Translations under genes and position numbers: made by a program | The notes under the pieces: generated by a model | What the model was told of the DNA's origin: nothing | The model's input: the letters and a program-made list of their open reading frames with translations, nothing else | The model's database searches: none | NCBI RefSeq assembly: GCF_947488135.1 | Contig: NZ_CANKYW010000002.1 | Location: forward strand, 682,001-746,000 | DNA length: 64,000 nucleotides | Direction of reading: 5' to 3' | Origin: an uncultured Marivita sp. | GTDB taxonomy: Bacteria > Pseudomonadota > Alphaproteobacteria > Rhodobacterales > Rhodobacteraceae | Shown here: piece by piece, positions 40,552 through 47,820 of the stretch | Layout of the letters: every line of letters starts with the position of its first letter | Position numbering within the stretch: position 1 is the stretch's first letter

Positions 40552-41363
40552 GTGCGCACCACCCTGAGGCGCGGATCCAGCGCATCGCGCAGCCCGTCGC
40601 CCAAGAGGTTGAGACCAAGCACCATCGCGACGATGGTCAGTCCCGGGATCAGCGCGACATGCGGGGCGAGCGCCACCATCGTTTGCGCGTCGGCCAGCAT
40701 CCTGCCCCAGCTGGGAAGCGGCGGCTGCGCGCCGAGGCCCACATAGCTGAGACCCGCTTCGGCGAGAATTCCGAGGCTGAACTGGATGGTGCCTTGCACG
40801 ATCAGCAGGTTGGCGACATTAGGCAGGATGTGTTCGGCACTGATCCGGGTGCGGGTTTTTCCGGCGACCCGAGCGGCCATGATGAACTCGCGTTTCCACA
40901 GGCTCAGCGCTGCCCCGCGCGTGATGCGAGCGAAGACGGGGATGTTGAAAATGCCGATGGCGATGATCGCATTGGTGGCCGAGGGGCCGAACACGGCGGT
41001 GATCAGGATCGCGATCACGAGCGACGGGAAGGCGAAGATCAGATCGTTCATCCGCATGATGACTTCGTCCAGCATGCCGCCACGGCGCGCGGCCGCGGCA
41101 AGGCCGAGGGGAACGCCGAGGCCCATGCCGATGCCCACCGCCACGAGTGCGACGGCGATGGAGGTGCGCGCGCCGACCATCAGCATCGACAGGATGTCCC
41201 GCCCGAAATGGTCGGTGCCCAGCAGGTTCGCCGCGCTGGGCGGTTGCAGGCGGCCTGCGATGTTCATCGCCTCGACGCTTTGCGGCGTCCAGACGAAGGA
41301 CAGCAGCGCGGCCATGACGAAGATGGCCGTCAATGCACCGCCAAGGATCAGGTTTCGGCTCAT
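40548..41363 (-). CDS. ABC transporter permease, DppC type
   Basis: A 271-aa inner-membrane permease with about six helices (first at 5-25). The conserved LLGTDHFGRDILSMLMVGART segment near 50-70 and the cytoplasmic EAA loop AARVAGKTRTRISAEHILPN near 180-200 define the DppC/OppC class. ATG at 41363 is chosen because it overlaps the DppB stop (ATGA); longer upstream reading is the other frame of the neighbour. Confidence 0.94.
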   Translation of the reverse strand: MSRNLILGGALTAIFVMAALLSFVWTPQSVEAMNIAGRLQPPSAANLLGTDHFGRDILSMLMVGARTSIAVALVAVGIGMGLGVPLGLAAAARRGGMLDEVIMRMNDLIFAFPSLVIAILITAVFGPSATNAIIAIGIFNIPVFARITRGAALSLWKREFIMAARVAGKTRTRISAEHILPNVANLLIVQGTIQFSLGILAEAGLSYVGLGAQPPLPSWGRMLADAQTMVALAPHVALIPGLTIVAMVLGLNLLGDGLRDALDPRLRVVRT

Positions 41364-42307
41364 GTCCGGGTCCTCAGCCGTGGATCGACGGCGGCATAGG
41401 CCAGATCGACGAGGAAATTCACCAGGATCACCGCGAAGACCAGCAGCATGACCACCGATTCCACCACGATCAGATCCCGCTGCGTGATCGCCTGGAAGAT
41501 CAGACGCCCGAGGCCGGGCAGGAAAAACACCTGTTCGATGATGATCGCACCCGCCAGCAGGAAGGCGAATTGCAAGCCGATGATCGTCAGCACCGGGATC
41601 AGCGCGTTGCGCAGCCCATGACGCCACAGCGCCTGGCGCGATGACAGACCCTTTGCGCAGGCGGTGCGGATGAAGTCCTCGCCCAGAATGTCGAGCAGCG
41701 AGGACCGCATCACCCGTGTGAGGATCGCCGCCTGCGGTAGCGCCAGCGCGATGGCCGGCAGCGTCAGCGCTTTCATCCCGGTCCAGAACCCGGCGTCCCA
41801 ACCCGGAAAACCCCCGGCACTGAACCAGCGCAGGTTGATGGCAAAGATCAGTACGAGCATCATCGCGAACCAGAAGTTCGGGATGGCCACGCCCAACTGC
41901 GTGGCACCCGTTACGGCCAGATCACCCGCACCACCGCGCCGCGCGGCGGCGAAGATCCCGGCGGGAAACGCGATAAGGGTGGAGAGTGTGAGCGCGTAAA
42001 GCGCCAAGGGCAACGACACCCAAAGCCGATCCGCGATCATTTGCGCCACGGGCGCGCGATAGGTGTAAGAGGTCCCGAAATCACCCGTGAGCATTCCGCC
42101 GACCCAGCTCAGGTAGCGGTCGAGCTTGGACTGGTCCAACCCCAACTCGGTGCGCAGGGCGGCCACCGTGTCCGGTTGCGCGTTGATGCCAAGCATGAAG
42201 CTGGCCGGGTCACCCGGTGCGATCTCGACCACGGAAAAAATCACCGCCGACGCCACGATCAGGCTGATGACGAGTGAAACCAGTCGTTTGACGAAATAGC
42301 CCAACAT
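41360..42307 (-). CDS. ABC transporter permease, DppB type
   Basis: A 315-aa permease with the long first periplasmic loop of DppB/OppB proteins (IAPGDPASFMLG near 28-39, LGLDQSKLDRYLSWVGGMLTGDFG near 55-80) and the EAA loop TACAKGLSSRQALWRHGLRNALIP. First gene of the leftward operon dppB-dppC-dppDF-ALDH-SDR-(P1 peptidase). No binding-protein gene precedes it, unlike most operons of this class. Confidence 0.94.
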   Translation of the reverse strand: MLGYFVKRLVSLVISLIVASAVIFSVVEIAPGDPASFMLGINAQPDTVAALRTELGLDQSKLDRYLSWVGGMLTGDFGTSYTYRAPVAQMIADRLWVSLPLALYALTLSTLIAFPAGIFAAARRGGAGDLAVTGATQLGVAIPNFWFAMMLVLIFAINLRWFSAGGFPGWDAGFWTGMKALTLPAIALALPQAAILTRVMRSSLLDILGEDFIRTACAKGLSSRQALWRHGLRNALIPVLTIIGLQFAFLLAGAIIIEQVFFLPGLGRLIFQAITQRDLIVVESVVMLLVFAVILVNFLVDLAYAAVDPRLRTRT

Positions 42308-42348
42308 GACGGGCAGGTTAGGCGAAGCCTCCGTGCAAGGAAACGCAG

Positions 42349-42370
42349 AAAAACGGGGGGCTCCCCCCGT
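42349..42370 (-). terminator. Intrinsic terminator of the leftward 209-aa protein gene
   Basis: Read leftward, the stem ACGGGGGG / CCCCCCGT with a two-base centre is followed by five T (A-run at 42349-42353), 32 bases past the stop of the 209-aa gene and just before the dppB operon. Confidence 0.75.
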
Positions 42371-42401
42371 GTTTCGGTGTCCTGCTGCCGCAGTCAGGTG
42401 A

Positions 42402-43031
42402 TCAGACCTGTGAGACAGACATAGGGCGTTCCGGCGTTTCCGGATGTGTCTGCTGGTCAAGCACACCTTCGCGTAGCGCGGCCTGATAGATCACGAAACC
42501 AAGCTGCCCATCGATCAGCATCAGCCATGCCAGCGCGAAGCCGGGCATCCGCTTGATATTCGGCACGCCGATGGCGCGCAGGAAATGGCGTGTGCCCATC
42601 GCACAAAGCGGCGAGGCTTCGGCATCCTCGATCAGGATATCGAACCGCAGGCGTCCCCGTCGCAGGGCGCGGGCCACCTCGGTCACGCACCCCCAGCGCG
42701 ATCTGATCTGTCGTCTGCGGGCAAGAGCGTCCCGCGCTTCGTCGAAAGCGGCGAAGGGGCAGCTGGCTTCGGAATGATAGCCGCGGGTTTTGCCCGCCGA
42801 AAACACCAGCCAGAGCAATTCGCCACGCCGGGTGATCGCACGATAGGCGTATTGGCTGCCATCGTCGGATGTCACCTTGTGTCCGAGGTCATAGGTCAGG
42901 GACACCCAATCCGATCGCAAATGGGTGAAATCGCCGCCCAGAGCGATGACATCCCGATCAATAAGAGACGTCATCTGGCGTTCGTGCGCCAAACGCTCAT
43001 AGGTGGCGACCTTGGTCAAAATCTTTGTCAT
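42402..43031 (-). CDS. Unrecognised 209-aa protein
   Basis: I do not recognise this protein. It is soluble, with two cysteines (C91, C115), an arginine-rich helix (ARDALARRRQIRSRWG) near 98-113 and a hydrophobic C-terminal helix (GFALAWLMLIDGQLGFVIYQAAL) near 163-185 that could touch a membrane. It is not a LuxI or GNAT-type synthase. The gene has its own terminator, and two perfect palindromes lie in its upstream region, next to the end of the LuxR-type regulator/hydrolase gene, so it may be that regulator's target. Confidence 0.7.
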   Translation of the reverse strand: MTKILTKVATYERLAHERQMTSLIDRDVIALGGDFTHLRSDWVSLTYDLGHKVTSDDGSQYAYRAITRRGELLWLVFSAGKTRGYHSEASCPFAAFDEARDALARRRQIRSRWGCVTEVARALRRGRLRFDILIEDAEASPLCAMGTRHFLRAIGVPNIKRMPGFALAWLMLIDGQLGFVIYQAALREGVLDQQTHPETPERPMSVSQV

Positions 43032-43075
43032 AACAATAGCTTCTCAAAAATGGCTGACAGAAATGTGCAGGTGGC

Positions 43076-43090
43076 CTGACCTTAGGTCAG
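43076..43090. promoter_or_regulatory. 15-bp palindrome upstream of the 209-aa gene
   Basis: CTGACCT-T-AGGTCAG is a perfect 7+1+7 dyad, 45-60 bases upstream of the leftward 209-aa gene. Its CTG...CAG ends recall LuxR-type boxes, although the classical box is 18-20 bp. Operator role is inferred from position. Confidence 0.45.
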
Positions 43091-43107
43091 TGGAGATGCC
43101 CGCAATA

Positions 43108-43121
43108 TCCCCATATGGGGA
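43108..43121. promoter_or_regulatory. 14-bp palindrome TCCCCATATGGGGA
   Basis: A perfect even palindrome between the 3' end of the regulator/hydrolase gene (stop at 43134) and the upstream region of the 209-aa gene. It could be a second operator; there is no T-run for a terminator in either direction. Confidence 0.4.
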
Positions 43122-43133
43122 CAAAGCGAAAAA

Positions 43134-44876
43134 TCAGTCGATATCGGGGATTGTGTAGGTCCGGTCGTAAGGCGCGACGTCGAGACCTGCCGCCCGTGCA
43201 ACCATCCAGGGCCAGCCTGAAATATGCTGGTAATGGCCCTTGTCGTCAAACAGCGTGAACGTGGCGTTCGGCAGATCTTCGGCCAAGGTCGCGCCCCCTT
43301 GCGCGGGGGCAACGTTGTCGAAGGCGCCGTGGTAGATCTCGACCTCGGTCTCGATGTTTGCGACGTTGAAATCCCAGCCGCGCGCGTTCAGCAGGTTTTC
43401 CTCGACCATGCCCCGGACTCCGCCAGCGGTGCGCTCCTCGAGCATCTTGGAGGAGCGGATGCCGATGGTCGGGTGCGACAGCAGCTCGATGTCATCCGCG
43501 CTGGGGCTGCGCTTGCAATAGCGTGCCATGTAGCGCGGCGCGTTCTGGATGATCGAACGCACAAGAAACGGGATCAGCTGGCGGAACATGGCCGGCCAGC
43601 GCTGGGCGAGCACGGCGGACAGGTGATAGAACTGATCCAGCTCGCGCCAGTTTTCATGCGTGTAGGCCGGGTAGCTGGGAGACGACAGCACCACTTTCCG
43701 AATGCGATCCGGAAGCTCGTGAGCGGTGGCCAGCGCGACACCCGAGCCGAAGGAAAAGCTCATGAGCGACACTTGGTCGTAGCCCAAGGCGTCGATCAGG
43801 TTCTCCAGGTCGGGCGCAAACTCTCGCAGGCTGGTCATCTTCTTGAAGTCCGACCGGTATATGCCGGGACGACACGGCATGATCAGCCGCACGCCGTAAT
43901 GGTCGAGATGTTCAAGGTATTGGCGCGGAAAGCCGGTCAGGTCGATGGACGACCCCGACAGGGCATCGAAGAGCAGAACGGGCCGCCCCGTTTCGGGCCC
44001 GAGGATGAAGTATTCCAACATGCGCCCATCCGGCAATCGGTGCAGGCGTCGCACCTGAAAGCGCTCGTCGTCGGTGGTTTCGCGTTCCCGGAACACCGAT
44101 AGCGGGCTTTTGGCAATCGCGTTGATGAGATCGACCTGGCTGGTCAGCCCGGTCTTTTCGAACACGCGTTTGAGATAGGTTCGTCCGGATTCGTAACTGA
44201 TGCCGATGGATGCGCTGGCCTTTCGCAGGTCGCTCGTTTCCATCAGGCCCCGCACGAGTGCCTGTTCGCGCAAGGTCAGGTCGTGGGCGCTCGCCAAAGC
44301 GCGAAGCCCATCCGTTGCGTTGGGATTCGTGGCGACCAGAACGGCCGCGGCCTTGGCCGGGAAGCCCATGCGCATCGCTTCCTGTCGGGGAAGCAGCATG
44401 TAGGTCGTGTTGCTTTCTCGGGTCACAAGCGATTGCGGCGTTTCGAGCCGGTTCGTCTCGGTCACCCAGCGGGTCAGACTTTGCGCAGCGGTCATCGCGT
44501 TGTCCGATCGGTCGGCGGGCAAAAGCGTGATCGGCGCCTCCAGCGCCAACCCGGTTCTGCGCATCGCCTGATTGATGACCATCGGCTTGCCGCTGTCATC
44601 GATCAGCGCGATCCCGACGGCAAAGGTGCCCAGAACCGCCTCAAGATCAGAGCCGCGTTCCTGAAGCTGAACCATCTTCTCGGAAATTTCGATCGCGCGG
44701 CGGAAATGCTCCATCAGATCGCTCAGATCGTGGCGCTGGTCGGCCTCGATCATCCGCCCATCGGCAGCCATCTGCACCTGTTCGGTCAATTCAAGGATCA
44801 ACTCGGGCAACAGAGAGTTGTCGAGCGATGCCTCGTAGACAAGATGGGTCAGTCGGTCGTTCGTTGTCGAAGGCAT
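43134..44876 (-). CDS. PAS / LuxR-HTH / alpha-beta hydrolase fusion protein
   Basis: A 580-aa three-part protein. Residues about 70-185 look like a PAS-type sensor (DLEAVLGTFAVGIALIDDSGKPMVIN). Residues 195-255 are a LuxR-type helix-turn-helix (LTLREQALVRGL, then ASASIGISYESGRTYLKRVFEKTGL). Residues 275-580 are an alpha/beta hydrolase with the elbow SFSFG (S375), an acid near 527 (AFDNVAP) and histidine in DKGHYQHISGW near 555; the usual first glycine of GxSxG is serine. This joins DNA binding to a possibly active or ligand-binding hydrolase. ATG at 44876 is chosen over a codon 60 bases upstream, which lies in a long inverted repeat. It could be a regulator that senses and degrades an ester, lactone or acyl compound. 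Confidence 0.85.
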   Translation of the reverse strand: MPSTTNDRLTHLVYEASLDNSLLPELILELTEQVQMAADGRMIEADQRHDLSDLMEHFRRAIEISEKMVQLQERGSDLEAVLGTFAVGIALIDDSGKPMVINQAMRRTGLALEAPITLLPADRSDNAMTAAQSLTRWVTETNRLETPQSLVTRESNTTYMLLPRQEAMRMGFPAKAAAVLVATNPNATDGLRALASAHDLTLREQALVRGLMETSDLRKASASIGISYESGRTYLKRVFEKTGLTSQVDLINAIAKSPLSVFRERETTDDERFQVRRLHRLPDGRMLEYFILGPETGRPVLLFDALSGSSIDLTGFPRQYLEHLDHYGVRLIMPCRPGIYRSDFKKMTSLREFAPDLENLIDALGYDQVSLMSFSFGSGVALATAHELPDRIRKVVLSSPSYPAYTHENWRELDQFYHLSAVLAQRWPAMFRQLIPFLVRSIIQNAPRYMARYCKRSPSADDIELLSHPTIGIRSSKMLEERTAGGVRGMVEENLLNARGWDFNVANIETEVEIYHGAFDNVAPAQGGATLAEDLPNATFTLFDDKGHYQHISGWPWMVARAAGLDVAPYDRTYTIPDID

Positions 44877-44877
44877 G

Positions 44878-44934
44878 GCGCCGCGCAAGTGTCGTCTGTT
44901 GTGATAAGGTAAACAGACGACACTTGCGCGGCGC
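44878..44934. promoter_or_regulatory. Perfect 23-bp inverted repeat at the start of the fusion gene
   Basis: The arms, 44878-44900 and 44912-44934, are exact reverse complements (core AAGTGTCGTCTGTT / AACAGACGACACTT) around the 11-base spacer GTGATAAGGTA. On the leftward message the hairpin ends one base before the ATG, and no ribosome site lies between, so it would block or restructure initiation. As DNA it could be an autoregulatory operator. The outer GGCGCACC (44930-44937) can instead pair with GGTGCGCC (44964-44971), giving two mutually exclusive folds. Confidence 0.7.
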
Positions 44935-44977
44935 ACCGGAAAAAACTGTGAAATTCGGAAACGGGTGCGCCTCCGTG

Positions 44978-45268
44978 TCAGAGCGTGTCGAGCTTCCGTG
45001 CCAGTTTCGCGTCCAGTGAGGACAGGCCGTCGACGTCATGCGTGGTCAGCGTGACCTCGACTGTGTTGTAGACGTTCGACCATTCGGGGTGGTGATCCCA
45101 CTTTTCGGCCCACATCGCGGCGCGGGTCATCCATCCGAACGCTTCGGTGAAGTCGTCGAACTTGAAGGTCTTGGAGATCGCGTCGCGATCCTCGTCCAGG
45201 GTCCAGCCGTCTTTCAAAAGCGGTTCGAGTACGGTCTTGCGGGCGGTGTCCGAGAGTTTTTCTGTCAT
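44978..45268 (-). CDS. phhB: Pterin-4-alpha-carbinolamine dehydratase-like protein
   Basis: A 96-aa protein of the PCD/DCoH family, which dehydrates 4a-hydroxytetrahydrobiopterin during phenylalanine hydroxylation. The signature [24 protein letters not shown] holds the active-site histidines near 62-64 and 80. No phenylalanine hydroxylase gene is nearby; a role in molybdenum-cofactor or folate chemistry is also possible. ATG overlaps the stop of the DUF482 gene (ATGA). Confidence 0.92.
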   Translation of the reverse strand: MTEKLSDTARKTVLEPLLKDGWTLDEDRDAISKTFKFDDFTEAFGWMTRAAMWAEKWDHHPEWSNVYNTVEVTLTTHDVDGLSSLDAKLARKLDTL

Positions 45269-46464
45269 TGCTGCTCCTCGATTTTGTCTTTGCGGAACGG
45301 ACCAAAGCTGGTCAGCACCTCGATGTCTTCGTCAATGGCGCGGGCTTCGGCCTGAAGAAAGCGGGCGACGGCTTCGGAAAAGCCGGGGTCGCTGATCCAG
45401 TGCAGGGAATGGGTGTAGACCGGCAGGTAGCCGCGCGACAGTTTATGGTCGCCCTGCGCGCCTGCTTCGACACGGGATTGGCCGTGGGCGATCGCGTAGT
45501 CCATCGCCTGGTAGTAGCACAGTTCGAAATGCAGGCAGGGATGGTCCTCGACACAGCCCCAATAGCGCCCGTAGAGCGTGTCGCGCCCGATGACGTTCAG
45601 CGCGCCTGCGACCCACCGCCCGTCACGTTCGGCCATCACCAACAGGATGTCGTCGCGCAACCGCTCCTGCGCGATGTCGAAGAACTTGCGGGTGAGGTAC
45701 GGCGTGCCCCATTTGCGCGCGCCGGTGTCCTGATAGAACTCCCAGAACGCGTCCCAATGTTCGGGCTGGATCTGATCGCCGGTCAAGTGATGGATCGTGC
45801 CGCCGAACGCCTGCGCGCGCTCGCGCTCCTTGCGGATGGTCTTGCGCTTGCGCGAACTCAAGTCGGCCAAAAACGCGTCGAAACTGTCATAACCCCGGTT
45901 GTCCCAATGGTATTGCTGTGTCCGGCGACGCAGCAGGCCGATCTGTTCCCCGGCAATCGCCTCGGCCTCGGTGCAGAAGGTGACGTGCAAGGAGGACAGA
46001 TTATTGTCAGCCGCAACTTGAATCGCGCCTTGAATCAAAGCACTTATGCCTTCGGCTTCGTGTCCGGGTCGGGTCAGAAACCGCCGTCCCGTTGCGGGCG
46101 TGAACGGCACCGCGATCTGGAGTTTCGGATAGTAGCGCCCGCCCGCCCGCTCCCACGCGTGGGCCCAGTTGTGGTCAAAGATGTATTCGCCCTGACTGTG
46201 GCTCTTGGCGTAAAGCGGCGCGCAGGCGATGATCTTCCCGTCCAGTTCAGCCGTCAGGTAACGCGGATCCCAGCCGGTGCCGGTGCCGACAGACCGGCTG
46301 TCCTCGAACGCCTTGAGAAATCGGTGGGTTGTAAAGGGATCAAGGGGTCGACCGCCATCTTCGGTTTCCGGGCAGGCACAGGCATCCCAGTCCTCTGGCG
46401 CGATCTGCGCAAGGGAACCGTGCATGGTGATGGCGATTGTGGGCGCGTCGGTTTGGTCGGACAT
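45265..46464 (-). CDS. DUF482 (COG3146) GNAT-fold protein
   Basis: A 399-aa cytosolic protein of the peptidogalycan/FemAB-like GNAT family DUF482. Hallmarks are [28 protein letters not shown] near 114-141, [13 protein letters not shown] near 206-218 and [27 protein letters not shown] near 308-334. Relatives join amino acids to lipid or peptidoglycan precursors, but function here is unknown. Part of the leftward operon ridA-GDPD-DUF482-phhB. Confidence 0.9.
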   Translation of the reverse strand: MSDQTDAPTIAITMHGSLAQIAPEDWDACACPETEDGGRPLDPFTTHRFLKAFEDSRSVGTGTGWDPRYLTAELDGKIIACAPLYAKSHSQGEYIFDHNWAHAWERAGGRYYPKLQIAVPFTPATGRRFLTRPGHEAEGISALIQGAIQVAADNNLSSLHVTFCTEAEAIAGEQIGLLRRRTQQYHWDNRGYDSFDAFLADLSSRKRKTIRKERERAQAFGGTIHHLTGDQIQPEHWDAFWEFYQDTGARKWGTPYLTRKFFDIAQERLRDDILLVMAERDGRWVAGALNVIGRDTLYGRYWGCVEDHPCLHFELCYYQAMDYAIAHGQSRVEAGAQGDHKLSRGYLPVYTHSLHWISDPGFSEAVARFLQAEARAIDEDIEVLTSFGPFRKDKIEEQQ

Positions 46465-46512
46465 GTCCGTTCCTTGGTTACGCCATGCTACTTGGTCCCG
46501 ATCCGGCGTGGA

Positions 46513-47268
46513 TCAAGCCGGGTAGCCCTCAAAGGTGATATTGTCAGCGACCTTGCGCGCCTCACGCTCCTGCTCGGCGCTGCGGATGGTCCAGCACAGG
46601 ATGGGCACGCCCTGTCCCTTGAGCTGTTCGACGCGGGGGGCGTCCAGATTGGTGCGGTCATGGCTGATGAAGGACGCGCCGACCCGGTCGAAATCCGGGA
46701 TGCCGGCCAGCCGAACGCGGTTGTCGACGGGGACCTGCGGTTCGTCGAGCTTGCGGAAGGCCGATGTGACGATCCCGCGCGGTCTGTCGGGGCAGATCAC
46801 GTGCAACTTGGCGACCATGTGGGGATTGAACGACATGAGCGCGACCGGGCCGGTATAGCCATCAAGCGCCGCGACGGTTGCCGCCTCGAGCGCGCCGTCG
46901 GTTCCCATCATCTCGCCCTGCTGGTCCTTCAACTCGATCAACAACGGCACCCGCCCGGCGACTAGGCTTAGCACTTCGCTTAGTGTCGGGATCGTGTCGC
47001 TGCTGTTTTTCAACCCGATGGTCCCAAGCTCGGACGCGTCGCGGTCCCGCACGCGCCCGGTTTCGTCGGTCAGGCGCTCCAGCACATCGTCGTGGAACAC
47101 CATCGCCACGCCATCGCGGGACAGTTGCAGGTCAAGTTCGATCCCGTAGCCAGCATCAATGGCCGCCGAAAAGGCCGAGAGGCTGTTTTCGATCCGCCCA
47201 GATGTCTTGTCGTGATACCCACGATGGGCGATGGGGCGGGTCAGGAAGTCGGACGGAAGGCGCGTCAT
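46513..47268 (-). CDS. Glycerophosphodiester phosphodiesterase
   Basis: A 251-aa TIM-barrel hydrolase that releases glycerol 3-phosphate from phospholipid head groups. Catalytic and metal residues appear in AHRGYHDK (H14), ENSLSAF, GIELDLQLSRDG and VVFHDD-type segments (VMVFHDDVLERLT near 54-66). No signal peptide, so it is the cytosolic type. Its ATG overlaps the ridA stop. Confidence 0.93.
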   Translation of the reverse strand: MTRLPSDFLTRPIAHRGYHDKTSGRIENSLSAFSAAIDAGYGIELDLQLSRDGVAMVFHDDVLERLTDETGRVRDRDASELGTIGLKNSSDTIPTLSEVLSLVAGRVPLLIELKDQQGEMMGTDGALEAATVAALDGYTGPVALMSFNPHMVAKLHVICPDRPRGIVTSAFRKLDEPQVPVDNRVRLAGIPDFDRVGASFISHDRTNLDAPRVEQLKGQGVPILCWTIRSAEQEREARKVADNITFEGYPA

Positions 47269-47726
47269 AGAAGCTCGAAGATCCCCTCGATCTCAACCGC
47301 GACGCCGAAGGGCAAAGACGCCGCCGAAACGGCAGAGCGCGCGTGGCGTCCATTGTCACCCAGAACCGCGACCATCAGATCGGATGCGCCGTTCACCACC
47401 TTGGGCTGGTCGCCGAAATCGGCGGTCGAATTCACGAAGCCGACCAGTTTGACCACGCGCACCCGGCTCAGATCGCCATCCGCCGCTTTGCGGGCCTGCG
47501 ACAGGAGCGCCAGCGCACAGTATTTCGCGGCCTCTGCGCCTGCTTCGGCGTCAAGGTCGGCACCCAGCTTGCCTTTGACCAGACCGTCCGGGCCGGTGGG
47601 CAACTGACCGGAGACATAGACCTGGTTTCCGGTCTTCACGAAGGGCACGTAATTCGCCGCCGGGGCAGGTGCGTCGGGCAGGGTCAGCCCCAGATCAGCG
47701 AGGCGGGTTTCGATGGCGTTGGTCAT
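47265..47726 (-). CDS. RidA family protein
   Basis: A 153-aa member of the RidA/YjgF family, enamine/imine deaminases that protect PLP enzymes from 2-aminoacrylate. The chain is longer than canonical RidA (about 128 aa) and lacks the canonical catalytic arginine near the C-terminus (it reads GVAVEIEGIFELL), so it belongs to a divergent subgroup of uncertain activity. First gene of the ridA-GDPD-DUF482-phhB operon. Confidence 0.9.
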   Translation of the reverse strand: MTNAIETRLADLGLTLPDAPAPAANYVPFVKTGNQVYVSGQLPTGPDGLVKGKLGADLDAEAGAEAAKYCALALLSQARKAADGDLSRVRVVKLVGFVNSTADFGDQPKVVNGASDLMVAVLGDNGRHARSAVSAASLPFGVAVEIEGIFELL

Positions 47727-47789
47727 GGTGACTCCCCTTGTTCATTCGCCGCGACGCTATTGTGCGTGACGGCAAATGGGAAGGGGCAA

Positions 47790-47809
47790 CCGGCCCATCG
47801 CAGGGCCGG
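47790..47809. terminator. GC-rich hairpin after the PBP gene
   Basis: CCGGCCC / GGGCCGG around a six-base loop, 12 bases past the stop of the leftward PBP gene and upstream of ridA. There is no T-run, so termination is likely but not certain. Confidence 0.4.
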
Positions 47810-47820
47810 AATGCAATGGC

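Noticed and set aside
42402-43031. A LuxI-type autoinducer synthase next to the LuxR-like protein
   Set aside because: The 209-aa protein lacks the conserved Arg/Phe/Trp and acidic pattern of LuxI and has no GNAT fold signs.
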